Shown in pieces: positions 53,489 to 63,807 of a stretch of 64,000 nucleotides of DNA (position 1 is its first letter; every line of letters begins with the position of its first letter). Both the position numbers and the translations under genes were made by a program. The stretch is from contig OPYK01000010.1 in the NCBI GenBank assembly GCA_900343135.1, forward strand, positions 1 to 64,000, written 5' to 3'. The DNA comes from Atopobium massiliense (GTDB taxonomy: Bacteria; Actinomycetota; Coriobacteriia; Coriobacteriales; Atopobiaceae). The notes beneath the pieces were generated by a model, which was not told the DNA's origin, did no database searches, and worked only from the letters and a program-made list of their open reading frames with translations.

Positions 53489-55143
53489 TGACCGACAATA
53501 TTAGTTCCGATGCAATTATCAAGGAGCTTCGCGAGCAGCTCTCTCAGATAAGCGATACGGTCGATCGTCAGCAAGCTTCCTTGGTTGTTGAAGTTGGCGA
53601 TGGTATTGCCTACATCAATGGTCTTAAATCGGCAATGGCAGGTGAGCTTTTGCAGTTTACGAGCAGCTCATCGGGTAAATCGGTGTATGGTCTTGCTCAA
53701 AATCTTGATGAGGACCAAATTGGTGCCGTACTATTTGGCGATGTTAATTCCATCCGTGAGGGCGATGAATGCCGCACAACTGGTCATGTTATGGATATTC
53801 CTGTTGGACACGCCATGCTCGGCCGCGTGGTGAACCCCTTAGGCGAGCCCATTGATGGCTTGGGAGTTATTCCCACCACCCATCGTCGCCCAATCGAGTT
53901 TAAGGCGCCTGGCATTATGGAGCGCCAGCCAGTGTGCGAGCCAGTTCAAACCGGACTCGTTGCTATCGACGCAATGGTGCCCATTGGCCGCGGTCAGCGT
54001 GAGCTTATCATCGGCGACCGTAAAACTGGTAAAACGGCTATTGCCATCGATTCAATCGTAAACCAAAAGAACTCTGACACCATTTGTATTTATGTTGCTA
54101 TTGGCCAGAAGGCGTCTACCGTTGCTGCTATTCGTCACGTTCTTAAAGATAAGGGCGTGCTCGATAAAACCATTATCGTTGCAGCTACGGCAGCCGATTC
54201 CGCGCCGTTGCAGTACATTGCACCTATGGCAGGCGCAGCAATTGGTGAGTACTTTATGTATAACGACAAAAACGGTCATCCTGCTGATGCGACGCATCCG
54301 GGCGGACACGTACTTGTAATTTACGACGACCTGTCTAAGCAGGCAGTTGCATATCGTCAGATGTCGCTTACGCTGCACCGTCCACCAGGACGTGAAGCCT
54401 ACCCAGGCGATATTTTCTATCTGCACTCACGTTTGCTTGAGCGTGCCTGCAAGCTCTCCGACGAGCTTGGTGCAGGTTCACTTACCGCACTTCCAATTAT
54501 CGAAACGCAGGAAGGCGACGTATCGGCCTACATTCCAACGAATGTTATTTCAATTACCGATGGTCAAATTTACCTGCAGTCGAACCTCTTCTTCCAGGGT
54601 CAGCGCCCTGCAGTAGATGTTGGTATTTCGGTTTCTCGTGTTGGTGGTGCTGCGCAAATTAAAGCAATGAAGCAGGTTGCCGGTACGCTGCGTCTTGACC
54701 TTGCAAGTTATCGTGAAAAACAGGCGTTTTCGCAGTTTGGCTCCGACCTCGATGCTACAACGCAATACCAGCTTAACCACGGTGCGCACATGACCGAGCT
54801 GCTTAAGCAGCCGCGTTACAGTGCTCTTGACGTGCGCGATCAGGTTATTGCTATCTTTGCGGCAAAAGAGGACTTTCTCGATGATATCGACCTCAACCAC
54901 GTAACGCTCTTTAGAGACGAGCTTGCCGATTATATGCAGCGCGAGCATGTTGCCCTGCGCGATGAGCTGCTTGTTTCAAAGATATCCGATGAGATGGCTT
55001 CAAAGCTCAAAGATGCAATTGGTGAGTTTAAGAAATCGTTCCTCACGAAGCATCCTAACAAGGAAGTGCTCGTCGACGTGTCTGAGCAGGCAGAATACAC
55101 CAAGGCGGCTCAGCAAGCTGAAGAGGACGAGGGTCAGGAGTAA
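53488..55143 (+). CDS. atpA: ATP synthase F1 subunit alpha
   Basis: A 551-residue alpha subunit with P-loop [10 protein letters not shown], the IGQKAS and [23 protein letters not shown]-type blocks and the arginine finger region ([16 protein letters not shown]). Non-catalytic nucleotide-binding subunit of the hexamer. Acidic C-terminal tail (~35 residues) is a little longer than in E. coli. Confidence 0.98.
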   Translation: MTDNISSDAIIKELREQLSQISDTVDRQQASLVVEVGDGIAYINGLKSAMAGELLQFTSSSSGKSVYGLAQNLDEDQIGAVLFGDVNSIREGDECRTTGHVMDIPVGHAMLGRVVNPLGEPIDGLGVIPTTHRRPIEFKAPGIMERQPVCEPVQTGLVAIDAMVPIGRGQRELIIGDRKTGKTAIAIDSIVNQKNSDTICIYVAIGQKASTVAAIRHVLKDKGVLDKTIIVAATAADSAPLQYIAPMAGAAIGEYFMYNDKNGHPADATHPGGHVLVIYDDLSKQAVAYRQMSLTLHRPPGREAYPGDIFYLHSRLLERACKLSDELGAGSLTALPIIETQEGDVSAYIPTNVISITDGQIYLQSNLFFQGQRPAVDVGISVSRVGGAAQIKAMKQVAGTLRLDLASYREKQAFSQFGSDLDATTQYQLNHGAHMTELLKQPRYSALDVRDQVIAIFAAKEDFLDDIDLNHVTLFRDELADYMQREHVALRDELLVSKISDEMASKLKDAIGEFKKSFLTKHPNKEVLVDVSEQAEYTKAAQQAEEDEGQE

Positions 55144-55149
55144 GCGCTC

Positions 55150-56067
55150 ATGGCAAACCTTCGTGAATTACATAGGCGCATGACTTCGATTTCATCGACC
55201 ATGCAAATTACCAGAACGATGTCGATGATTTCCACCGCCCGTATTCAACGCGCGCTTGCGGCGTCCCAGTCGGCAACAGCATACAAAGATGCTATTACCA
55301 ACATGTTGTCGCACGTAGCCGCGGCTGCGCAAGGCAAGGTGTCGCATCCGTTGCTTACCGTTCATGAACAAGAAAAGCACGTGTTGTTTGTGCTTGTTGC
55401 GTCTGATAGGGGTTTGGCTGGCGGATTTAACATCACGCCGCAGCGTATGGTTGAGCGGCAGATTGCTCAACTTACTGCAGAAGGCAAGCGCGCGTCGCTT
55501 ATCACCTGTGGTAGAAAGCCAACCGAGTACTTCGCGTACCGTGGTCACAAGCCGCAGCTGTCGTTTGTGGGGATGTCGTCTGAGCCAACCGCCGATGAGG
55601 CGTCGCGTATTTCGTCATACATTATTGACGGCTACACCGAAGGCGAAATCGACCGTGTTGTGTTGTTGTACTGGCATGCAAAAAACCGCGTTGACCAGGT
55701 GCTTGTAAACGAGCAGCTGCTGCCTATATCGGCGAGTGAACTTGTTATGCCAAACAACCCGCGTACTGACGAGGCATTGAGCCGTGTAGCTGCAAGTACG
55801 TTTGTTGAGTACGATTTTGAGCCGTCTGCTCACGAGGTGTTGTACGATCTGTTGCCTGCGTACGTAAAAACCGTTATCTACCACGCGCTTCTCGACTCAG
55901 CAGCAGCAGAACATGGTGCTCGCCGTCGTGCGATGCAATCGGCAACCGATAACGCACAGGAAGTGCTCGGCAAGCTTAGTCGCACGTATAACCGTGAGCG
56001 TCAAGGTGCAATTACTACGGAGTTAAACGAAATTATTGGTGGAGCTTCCGCATTGGAGGACAACTAG
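55150..56067 (+). CDS. atpG: ATP synthase F1 subunit gamma
   Basis: A 305-residue rotor subunit. N-terminal helix MANLRELHRRMTSISSTMQITRTMSMISTARI and C-terminal MQSATDNAQEVLGKLSRTYNRERQGAITTELNEI are the coiled axle; the middle is the usual alpha/beta domain starting VLFVLVASDRGLAGGFN. Six bases after atpA. Confidence 0.97.
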   Translation: MANLRELHRRMTSISSTMQITRTMSMISTARIQRALAASQSATAYKDAITNMLSHVAAAAQGKVSHPLLTVHEQEKHVLFVLVASDRGLAGGFNITPQRMVERQIAQLTAEGKRASLITCGRKPTEYFAYRGHKPQLSFVGMSSEPTADEASRISSYIIDGYTEGEIDRVVLLYWHAKNRVDQVLVNEQLLPISASELVMPNNPRTDEALSRVAASTFVEYDFEPSAHEVLYDLLPAYVKTVIYHALLDSAAAEHGARRRAMQSATDNAQEVLGKLSRTYNRERQGAITTELNEIIGGASALEDN

Positions 56068-57546
<1,479 letters not shown>

Positions 57547-57593
57547 CGCGCGTGCGCACGGTGCGGCTTGATGCGGCATAAGAAGGAGTAGTT

Positions 57594-58031
57594 ATGGCTC
57601 AGCTGAGCTGTCAATTTGTTCGTCCCGATAAACTCATTTATAACGGCTATGTAGCAAGCCTTATCCTTGCAACACAGGATGGCGAGCTTGGTGTGTGGCC
57701 TGGTCATGCCAGCGCAATTGTATCGCTGGGCGATGGGGTAGTGCGCCTGCATCACCTCGAAGACGACGGTGGTGAAACCGATAAAGTTGTTGTATCGGGT
57801 GGTTATGCCGAAATTAATCCAAACGGCGTTATTATTCTTGCGTCGCACGCGCGCCTGGTAGATGATATTGAGCGCGATGTTGTGCTTGAAACCCGTCAGG
57901 AAGCGTTTGACAAACTCAACGAAATTGACGAAAAAGACAACAGACGTGCCTACTATCAAAAGAAAGTTGCTTGGTGCAATATGTTGCTTCGCGAAGAGCA
58001 GCATGCGCGCGAAGAAGAAGGCGTACGCTAG
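57594..58031 (+). CDS. atpC: ATP synthase F1 subunit epsilon
   Basis: A 145-residue epsilon subunit: beta-sandwich (CQFVRPDKLIYNGYVASLIL, DGELGVWPGHASAIVSLG) then two C-terminal helices that can inhibit ATP hydrolysis. AGAAGGAG precedes the ATG. Last gene of the operon; a terminator follows. Confidence 0.95.
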   Translation: MAQLSCQFVRPDKLIYNGYVASLILATQDGELGVWPGHASAIVSLGDGVVRLHHLEDDGGETDKVVVSGGYAEINPNGVIILASHARLVDDIERDVVLETRQEAFDKLNEIDEKDNRRAYYQKKVAWCNMLLREEQHAREEEGVR

Positions 58032-58114
58032 CTGGCGGTAACCTGCGCACTCATGCTATTCAGTTACGCGGTGCGCGCTGTACTGTGCTGCACTACCATG
58101 CATTTATTTGTACG

Positions 58115-58144
58115 AAAAGCCGTGGGTCATACCGCGGCTTTTTT
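58115..58144 (+). terminator. Terminator of the atp operon
   Basis: AAAAGCCGTGG (58115-58125) pairs with CCGCGGCTTTT (58132-58142; one G-T), with T-run to 58144. Confidence 0.92.
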
Positions 58145-58224
58145 GTATAAATCGTGAAGGCAACTGCGCGCGATCCTGTAACCAGCGATTATGCCTGAAT
58201 CTACAACCTTTCAACACGAATAAC

Positions 58225-58245
58225 CATAGAGTTAGCATAGAGTTA
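58225..58245. repeat. Tandem CATAGAGTTA repeat
   Basis: CATAGAGTTA occurs at 58225-58234 and 58236-58245, an 11-bp period just upstream of the murA promoter; possible binding site. Confidence 0.6.
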
Positions 58246-58260
58246 AACGTTGCGGACGTA

Positions 58261-58289
58261 TTGTGTTACATTTTGTTGTATCGTATAGA
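58261..58289 (+). promoter_or_regulatory. Candidate promoter for murA
   Basis: TTGTGT (58261-58266) and TATAGA (58284-58289) with an exact 17-bp spacer, 32 bases before the start codon. Confidence 0.6.
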
Positions 58290-58320
58290 TGCAAGCGTTG
58301 TATCGGTGTAAGGAGGGCAT

Positions 58321-59601
58321 GTGGAAGTCATACGCGTTGAAGGCGGATATCCCATTTCAGGAGAAGTTACTGTTGAAGGGGCAAAAAACTCCGTACTCAA
58401 ACTTATGGCGGCTTCTATTTTGGCACCCGGAAAAACCGTGTTGTCAAATGTTCCCAATATTTCCGACGTGCACGTTATGGGTAAAGTGCTCACGTATCTT
58501 GGCGCAAGTATTACCGTTATTAACGAGCACGAGCTCGAAATTGACACCACCAACGTGCACAAATACGACGCACCCTATCATCTCGTTGCACAAATGCGTG
58601 CGTCAACTGCCGTGCTTGGCCCCTTGCTTGGGCGCTTTAAGCGCGCAACGGTAGCCATGCCAGGCGGCTGCAACATTGGTGCACGTAAAATTGACATGCA
58701 CATTTTGGGGCTTGAAGCCCTGGGTGTTTCGTTCGAAATTACGCACGGCAACATTCATGCAACAATTCCAAACGGGCTGCACGGTGCCACTATTAAGCTG
58801 GAATTTCCTAGTGTTGGCGCTACCGAAAACCTCATGATGGCGTCGGTGCATGCTACGGGCACTACCATCATCGAAAACGCTGCCCGCGAGCCCGAAATTG
58901 TCGATCTTGCAAACTTTTTGTGCGAAATGGGTGCTCACATAACTGGCGCCGGAACACCAATTATTGAGGTAAAGGGTGTTGATCACGAACTTTCATGCGT
59001 TCCTCACCATGTGGTTGTGGGCGATCGCATCGAAGCCGGTACGTTTATTTCCATTGGTGGCTTATGTAAAGATCCTGTGGTGGTAAAGGGTTTTAATCCT
59101 CAACATTTGTCGCTCGTGCTTAAAAAATACGAGCTTATGGGTATGAATATTGAGTATGGCACCAATTGGGTGCGCGTAAGTCGCGATCGTGATTTGCAAT
59201 CGGTAGACATCCAAACGCTGCCGTACCCCGGTTTTCCAACCGATATGCAAGCGCAAACGGTGTGTTTGCTCGCGCTTGCCAATAATAGCTCGGTTGTAAC
59301 CGAAAACGTATTTGAAAACCGCTTTATGTTTGCAAGTGAGTTGCAGCGTATGGGTGCGCAGATACGTATTGAGGGACACCATGCAGTTATCCACGGCATT
59401 CGCAAGTTTTCGGCTGCGTGTGTAAAGTCGCCCGATTTACGCGGCGGTGCTGCGCTGGTCATGGCAGGGCTTGTTGCCGACGGCTATACAACCGTTTCGC
59501 AAATTGCGCACATCGATAGGGGCTACGAGCGCTTTGTTGAAAAACTGCAGGGGCTTGGTGCATCAATCGCACGCATTGAGGTGCCAGATGAGGAGGAATA
59601 A
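58321..59601 (+). CDS. murA: UDP-N-acetylglucosamine 1-carboxyvinyltransferase
   Basis: A 426-residue MurA, adding enolpyruvate from PEP to UDP-GlcNAc in the first committed step of peptidoglycan synthesis. VEGAKNSVLKLMAAS has the conserved Lys-Asn; the fosfomycin-target Cys is in PGGCNIGARKIDMHILGLEALG; the C-terminal RGGAALVMAGLVADG and HIDRGYERFVEKLQGLGA blocks are typical. GTG start after AAGGAGG. It follows the atp operon but has its own promoter and lies after the terminator. Confidence 0.96.
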   Translation: MEVIRVEGGYPISGEVTVEGAKNSVLKLMAASILAPGKTVLSNVPNISDVHVMGKVLTYLGASITVINEHELEIDTTNVHKYDAPYHLVAQMRASTAVLGPLLGRFKRATVAMPGGCNIGARKIDMHILGLEALGVSFEITHGNIHATIPNGLHGATIKLEFPSVGATENLMMASVHATGTTIIENAAREPEIVDLANFLCEMGAHITGAGTPIIEVKGVDHELSCVPHHVVVGDRIEAGTFISIGGLCKDPVVVKGFNPQHLSLVLKKYELMGMNIEYGTNWVRVSRDRDLQSVDIQTLPYPGFPTDMQAQTVCLLALANNSSVVTENVFENRFMFASELQRMGAQIRIEGHHAVIHGIRKFSAACVKSPDLRGGAALVMAGLVADGYTTVSQIAHIDRGYERFVEKLQGLGASIARIEVPDEEE

Positions 59602-59690
59602 CTAACCTCGCCCACCTTATGTGCACGCTACGTGCATAGCAGTACACATGCGCGAGAAAACTGCAAACCCGCGCCGCGCACAAAACGCGT

Positions 59691-59714
59691 ATAGTACTGT
59701 ATACATAATACTGT
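59691..59714. promoter_or_regulatory. Repeat-rich promoter of the DtxR-family gene
   Basis: ATAGTACTGTATACATAATACTGT contains TACTGT twice 15 bp apart and TATA palindromic parts, 25 bases before the start codon. It could be the -10 region plus an autoregulatory operator. Confidence 0.3.
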
Positions 59715-59738
59715 TCGGCTGTGTTTAGGAGAGGAATC

Positions 59739-60161
59739 ATGGCTAAACCATTTGAGGGCATCAGTCATAGGCTTACTATGGCAAGCGAAGATTATCTTGA
59801 AACTATTTATCGCATTATGCGTTCGAACAACTCGTTTAACGGTATTCGCTCGGTAGATATTGCCGAGCAGCTTGGCGTGTCAAAAGCAAGCGTGAGCAAG
59901 GCGTTAAGCCAGCTTAAAGAGCATGGTTATGTTGAGAAAAACCACTACGGCCGCGTGCAGCTTACCAGCGTAGGTCTTGAGTATGCCACCCACATTTGGC
60001 GTGCTCACTGCATGATTCGCAGCTTTTTGGAGCACGACCTTGGCGTTGTGCGTGATGTTGCCGACGAAGAGGCGTGCTTAATGGAACATGCAATTTCTCT
60101 TGATACGCAGAATAAATGGCTAAGTTATCTTGAGGACCAAGGAATCACAATAGAGGAGTAA
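59739..60161 (+). CDS. DtxR/MntR-family metal-dependent regulator
   Basis: A 140-residue repressor of MntR size (no C-terminal SH3-like domain). N-terminal winged HTH: MASEDYLETIYRI, IAEQLGVSKASVSKALSQLKEHGYVEK. Dimer/metal domain: WRAHCMIRSFLEHDLGVVRDVADEEACLMEHAIS, with Asp and Glu in the first helix and Cys, Glu and His residues in the places where MntR and IdeR ligate Mn2+ or Fe2+. It may govern metal uptake, perhaps including the NRAMP-like gene at 13 kb. AGGAGAGG precedes the ATG at 59739. Confidence 0.9.
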   Translation: MAKPFEGISHRLTMASEDYLETIYRIMRSNNSFNGIRSVDIAEQLGVSKASVSKALSQLKEHGYVEKNHYGRVQLTSVGLEYATHIWRAHCMIRSFLEHDLGVVRDVADEEACLMEHAISLDTQNKWLSYLEDQGITIEE

Positions 60162-60379
60162 GATAGTGCATGGCGCATATGCTTCATGCATCATCATGGC
60201 GTGCAACACTATAGCACGTGTTGTCATTAGTTTTGGTTGTTTGTCCGGGTGAGTATTCAGGCTATGCGCACCTACAGGCGTGTAAGCTGCGCTTGTTTGC
60301 GTGTGCATGCAATACATGCATTGTTTTATACATCAGTATGCATTGCTTGTGCACGCCTGTTCACTCGAAAGGATACACC

Positions 60380-61297
60380 ATGAAGGCACTTATTCCCGCT
60401 GCAGGGCTCGGCACACGTTTTTTACCTGCCACAAAAGTAACCCCTAAGGAACTCTTGCCCGTTCTCAATAAACCCGTTATTCAATATGTTGTCGAAGAGG
60501 CGCTTGAGCCCGAAGGCACCGACGGCGTTGTTATCATTAATTCACACGATAAACCCCAAATAGACGCCTATTTTAAGCCCGTGGTTGCGCTCGATTCCAT
60601 TCTTGAGGAGCGTCATAAAGACGAAATGGCAAAGCTCGTCAAGCAAAGCGAAGCCCTGCCCATCTCCATTGTGTATCAAGACGAGCCGCGCGGGCTTGGC
60701 CACGCGGTGTGGTGTGCTCATGAACTTACGCAAGGCGAGCGCTTTTTTGTGCTGCTTGGCGATTATTTTGTTCCCGATCGCAAGATGTGCGTGCGTATGA
60801 AGCAGGTATCCGATGCCCACAACGGTGCGTCGGTTATTGCCGTGGCGCGCGTCCCCGAAGACCAAGTAAGCCGCTATGGTATTATTGCGGGCGAGCAGGT
60901 AGAAACCCTGCCCGGCTATGAAAGTGCATCTGGCGACGAAGAAGGTTGCATTTGGAAAGTTACCGGATTGGTAGAAAAACCAAAGGTAGAAGACGCACCG
61001 AGCCATCTTTTTATTGTTGGTAGATATCTATTAAGCCCGCGCGTTATGGAGCTTCTTGAAACACAAGGTATTGGTGCTGGTGGCGAAATTCAGCTTACCG
61101 ACGCAATGCAGCGCGTGCTTGCCGAAGAAGAAATGTATGCCCTGGTTATTGATATCCATGAGGGCTGCGATACAGGAACGCCTGCGGCGTGGGCGGCAAC
61201 AAATGCGCGTATGGCTCTTAACGACCCATCCGTGCGCGATGCATTTATAGAAGCACTTTGTTTAGATAATTCAACAAACCTATCAGCGCTGTTATAA
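60380..61297 (+). CDS. galU: UTP-glucose-1-phosphate uridylyltransferase
   Basis: A 305-residue GalU making UDP-glucose. Nucleotide loop IPAAGLGTRFLPATKVTPKELLPVLNKPVIQYVVEEA, Mg-binding FVLLGDYFVP, VEKPKVEDAPSHLFIVGRYLL and IQLTDAMQ motifs all match. CGAAAGGA precedes the ATG at 60380. Provides precursor for cell-surface sugars. The phosphohexomutase homologue follows 149 bases later. Confidence 0.96.
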   Translation: MKALIPAAGLGTRFLPATKVTPKELLPVLNKPVIQYVVEEALEPEGTDGVVIINSHDKPQIDAYFKPVVALDSILEERHKDEMAKLVKQSEALPISIVYQDEPRGLGHAVWCAHELTQGERFFVLLGDYFVPDRKMCVRMKQVSDAHNGASVIAVARVPEDQVSRYGIIAGEQVETLPGYESASGDEEGCIWKVTGLVEKPKVEDAPSHLFIVGRYLLSPRVMELLETQGIGAGGEIQLTDAMQRVLAEEEMYALVIDIHEGCDTGTPAAWAATNARMALNDPSVRDAFIEALCLDNSTNLSALL

Positions 61298-61344
61298 CGC
61301 CGAGTTGTAAATTGGCATGCGCCTGGTAATGCAGGAGCTCTGCG

Positions 61345-61420
61345 GCGTAGGCGCACGGCAGTGTAGCCGCGTTGCTGTGCATGTGCGGCGGATGCGTAGG
61401 CGCGCCTGCAGCGTAGGCGC
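61345..61420. repeat. Three GCGTAGGCGC copies
   Basis: The 10-mer occurs at 61345, 61394 and 61411 in the galU / mutase-like gap. Confidence 0.7.
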
Positions 61421-61446
61421 GTGTGCTGGTATGGTTGAGGTTTGGT

Positions 61447-62922
61447 ATGGTTGTTGTACATTTTGGTACAAATGGATGGCACGGACGATTTAGTGATTCG
61501 TGCACCTTGCAGGCAACATATAGCGTTGCGCGTACATTAGCGGCTGCGCTTGTGGCACGCGGGCTTGTGCGTGTGCTTGTTGGGTTTGATACGCGTGAGC
61601 AATCACGGCTGCGTGCAGAGCTGGTAGCTGCAACGCTGCTTACTTGTGGCGTGCGTCCAAGTATTATGGACAGTTTTCACACAACGCCTGCGGTAAGCTG
61701 GCTGTGCGCGCACGGCAACTACGATTGCGCTGTTATACTTACCGGCGGCGATTACGCAGCTTCGTATGGTGGTATGGTGCTGCGTGGTAGTGATGGCGGT
61801 CTTATCGATCAATCCATTGTGCGTGAGCTTGATGGTGAAATTGAACAAGAAATTCCACAAGAGGTGTCTGCGCTTGTTGAAAACGCAGCTCAAGGTTTGT
61901 ATGAGCGCATAGACCGCGTGCATGATACGTCGGCGTATACAAATGCAGTGTTGCAATTTGATAGCGAGCTTGCGGGCGTAGAGTCTGATGCAAAGCTTGG
62001 TGCAGATCCTGCTGTTTGCACAGCTCAACCCACAAAAAACCCTCTTCGCGTGGTGGTTGATTCAATGCACGGCGCAACATCAGCAAGCGCGCCGCGCGTT
62101 ATTGAAGCTATTGGCTGCAGTGTTATACCGCTTCGCCAAAGTCCTCTGCAAGATTTTGGCGGTGTTCACCCCAGACCCATTAAGCCTTGGACAAATCCCG
62201 CCTACCGCGCGCTGCAGGAATATCAGGCAGCAGCAGCTATTTCGTTTGATGGCGATGGCATGCGTATGAGCCTTGTTGATAGCGAGGGTCATCATGTGCC
62301 GCTCCATATTATTGGGCCGTGCATTCTCGATTATTTGGTAGCTCATTGTCACAAAACGGGACGCGTGGTAACCACCCAGGCGAGTAGTGTGCGTCTTTCT
62401 AGGTATGCGCAGCGTTTGGGGCTCGAAGTTACCTGCGTGCCTGTTGGATTTAATCGCATTTATGACGAAATTTGTGAAGGTGACGTGTTGCTTGCCTGCG
62501 ACGAGTATGGCGGCGTATGTGTGCCTGCGTTTGCGCGTGAGCGTGATGCGTTGCTTGCCGCCCTTCTTTTTATGCGATTTATGCAGCTACAAACCGCGCC
62601 TTTGCATCAAATTGTTCAACATTACACCGATATGCTTGGTCACATGGATTACACGCGAAAAGACATTGAGCTTAATCCTGCGGCAATGCAAACCTTTACC
62701 ACGATGCTGCCCGGGCTTAACCCCGCGCAGGTAGCAGGTGCAAAACCGGTTGATGTGAGCCATGCCGACGGGCTTCGTTTAGGCTTTGCCGACGGTTCGT
62801 GGATTTTGCTTCGTCCGTCGCGTACGGAAATGCGCGTGCGTATTTATGCCGAAGCGCCAAGCCTTGGTCGAAGACAAGAGCTGCTGCGCGCCGCGTGTGA
62901 CATCGCCCAATCCCAGCTGTAA
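61447..62922 (+). CDS. Phosphohexomutase homologue lacking the catalytic serine motif
   Basis: A ~491-residue protein with the four-domain layout of alpha-D-phosphohexomutases (HFGTNGWHGRF start; FDGDGMRM metal-loop region; CDEYGGVCVP sugar loop; RPSRTEMRVRIYAEA phosphate loop). The key motifs are altered: the phosphoserine TASHNP is replaced by LTGGDYAASYGG, DGDxDR reads DGDGMR, GEESGG reads DEYGGV and RPSGTEP reads RPSRTEM. It is therefore unlikely to be an active phosphoglucomutase, and may be a pseudoenzyme with a binding or regulatory role, or bind an altered substrate. Open and intact throughout, so not a decaying gene. The ATG at 61447 follows TTGAGG; 61423 is an alternative. Confidence 0.75.
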   Translation: MVVVHFGTNGWHGRFSDSCTLQATYSVARTLAAALVARGLVRVLVGFDTREQSRLRAELVAATLLTCGVRPSIMDSFHTTPAVSWLCAHGNYDCAVILTGGDYAASYGGMVLRGSDGGLIDQSIVRELDGEIEQEIPQEVSALVENAAQGLYERIDRVHDTSAYTNAVLQFDSELAGVESDAKLGADPAVCTAQPTKNPLRVVVDSMHGATSASAPRVIEAIGCSVIPLRQSPLQDFGGVHPRPIKPWTNPAYRALQEYQAAAAISFDGDGMRMSLVDSEGHHVPLHIIGPCILDYLVAHCHKTGRVVTTQASSVRLSRYAQRLGLEVTCVPVGFNRIYDEICEGDVLLACDEYGGVCVPAFARERDALLAALLFMRFMQLQTAPLHQIVQHYTDMLGHMDYTRKDIELNPAAMQTFTTMLPGLNPAQVAGAKPVDVSHADGLRLGFADGSWILLRPSRTEMRVRIYAEAPSLGRRQELLRAACDIAQSQL

Positions 62923-62953
62923 CGTACTGCCGCCTATTGCGGCTTATCGCGCA

Positions 62954-62993
62954 TACCGCAGCTTATTGCAGCTTACCGCAGCTTACCGCAGCG
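62954..62993. repeat. Four TACCGCAGCT decamer repeats
   Basis: Units at 62954, 62964 (two mismatches), 62974 and 62984 (one mismatch). The last unit encodes the end of the ABC ATPase gene on the minus strand. Confidence 0.85.
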
Positions 62994-63684
62994 CAGCATA
63001 CAGCGCGTCACTGGTGGGGTGTTCCATCTTTTGCTTTATCGCGCCATCTTGCAATAGATATGCCGTTTCGGCAGCACTTGCTACTGCTAAATCGTGTGAA
63101 ACGAGCACAACAGTGGTGTTGTAGCGCTCGCGTAAGCTTCTAATAAGCGTAAGTATTGCGCCGCCCGTACGTGTATCGAGCGATGCTGTGGGCTCATCTG
63201 CAAAAATTACCCGTGGTTTCATAATAAACGCACGTGCAATTGCTACGCGCTGTTGTTCTCCCCCCGAAAGCGTTTCTACAGCACTGCGTTTTTTCTCAAA
63301 CAAATTGAGTTCCTGCAGCAGGCACTCCACTGCATGCATGTCCACATGTCTTTTGCTGAGCCGTACTGGTAACAGTATGTTATCGAGTACATTAAGCGAA
63401 GGTATAAGACAAAAATTTTGAAATATAAAGCCCACGTTGGCGCGGCGATGTTCTGCCAGCTTTGATGGGGGCATGGTTTCAATATTTGTTCCGCATAAGC
63501 AGATGCTACCGCTTGATGGCTTGTAGAGGCCTGCCAGGCAGTATAAAAGTGTTGTTTTACCCGAGCCGCTTGCTCCAACAATACTTACAAACTCCCCTTC
63601 GTTTATGGTAAGTGATATATCGCGTAGCACGAGCTGGTTGCCAAATGTTTTTGTAACCCCTTGCGCTGTAATAATGTTGCCCAT
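62983..63684 (-). CDS. ABC transporter ATP-binding protein, LolD/MacB type
   Basis: A 233-residue ATPase of the MacB/LolD/FtsE group. Walker A GASGSGKTT, Q-loop FQNFCLIPSLNVLDN, signature LSGGEQQRVAIARA, Walker B VIFADEPTASLD and H-loop VLVSHDLAVA are all intact. It pairs with an FtsX-like permease, whose C-terminal end is encoded upstream on the same strand at 63808-64000. TAGGAG precedes the ATG at 63684; a longer frame opens at 63741. Substrate unknown: lipoproteins, peptides or antimicrobials are typical. Confidence 0.92.
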   Translation of the reverse strand: MGNIITAQGVTKTFGNQLVLRDISLTINEGEFVSIVGASGSGKTTLLYCLAGLYKPSSGSICLCGTNIETMPPSKLAEHRRANVGFIFQNFCLIPSLNVLDNILLPVRLSKRHVDMHAVECLLQELNLFEKKRSAVETLSGGEQQRVAIARAFIMKPRVIFADEPTASLDTRTGGAILTLIRSLRERYNTTVVLVSHDLAVASAAETAYLLQDGAIKQKMEHPTSDALYAALR

Positions 63685-63692
63685 TGCTGCTC

Positions 63693-63800
63693 CTATCGTA
63701 ATAGCGTGATGTTTGAATTCGCCATGGTTGAAGAACTGCATGTATTTTGTTCAATGTCCGCGCGCATGTATATGCAGTGACACATGTTCACTTCGTGCAA
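63693..63800 (-). CDS. Possible small ORF between permease and ATPase
   Basis: A 35-codon frame from TTG at 63800 (or GTG/ATG shortly after) to TAG at 63693-63695, which ends inside the ATPase ribosome site. AAAGGAG lies just upstream, at the permease stop. The peptide (VNMCHCIYMRADIEQ...) has three cysteines and no known family. It might be a translational-coupling leader or chance. Confidence 0.25.
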   Translation of the reverse strand: MHEVNMCHCIYMRADIEQNTCSSSTMANSNITLLR

Positions 63801-63807
63801 TACTCCT

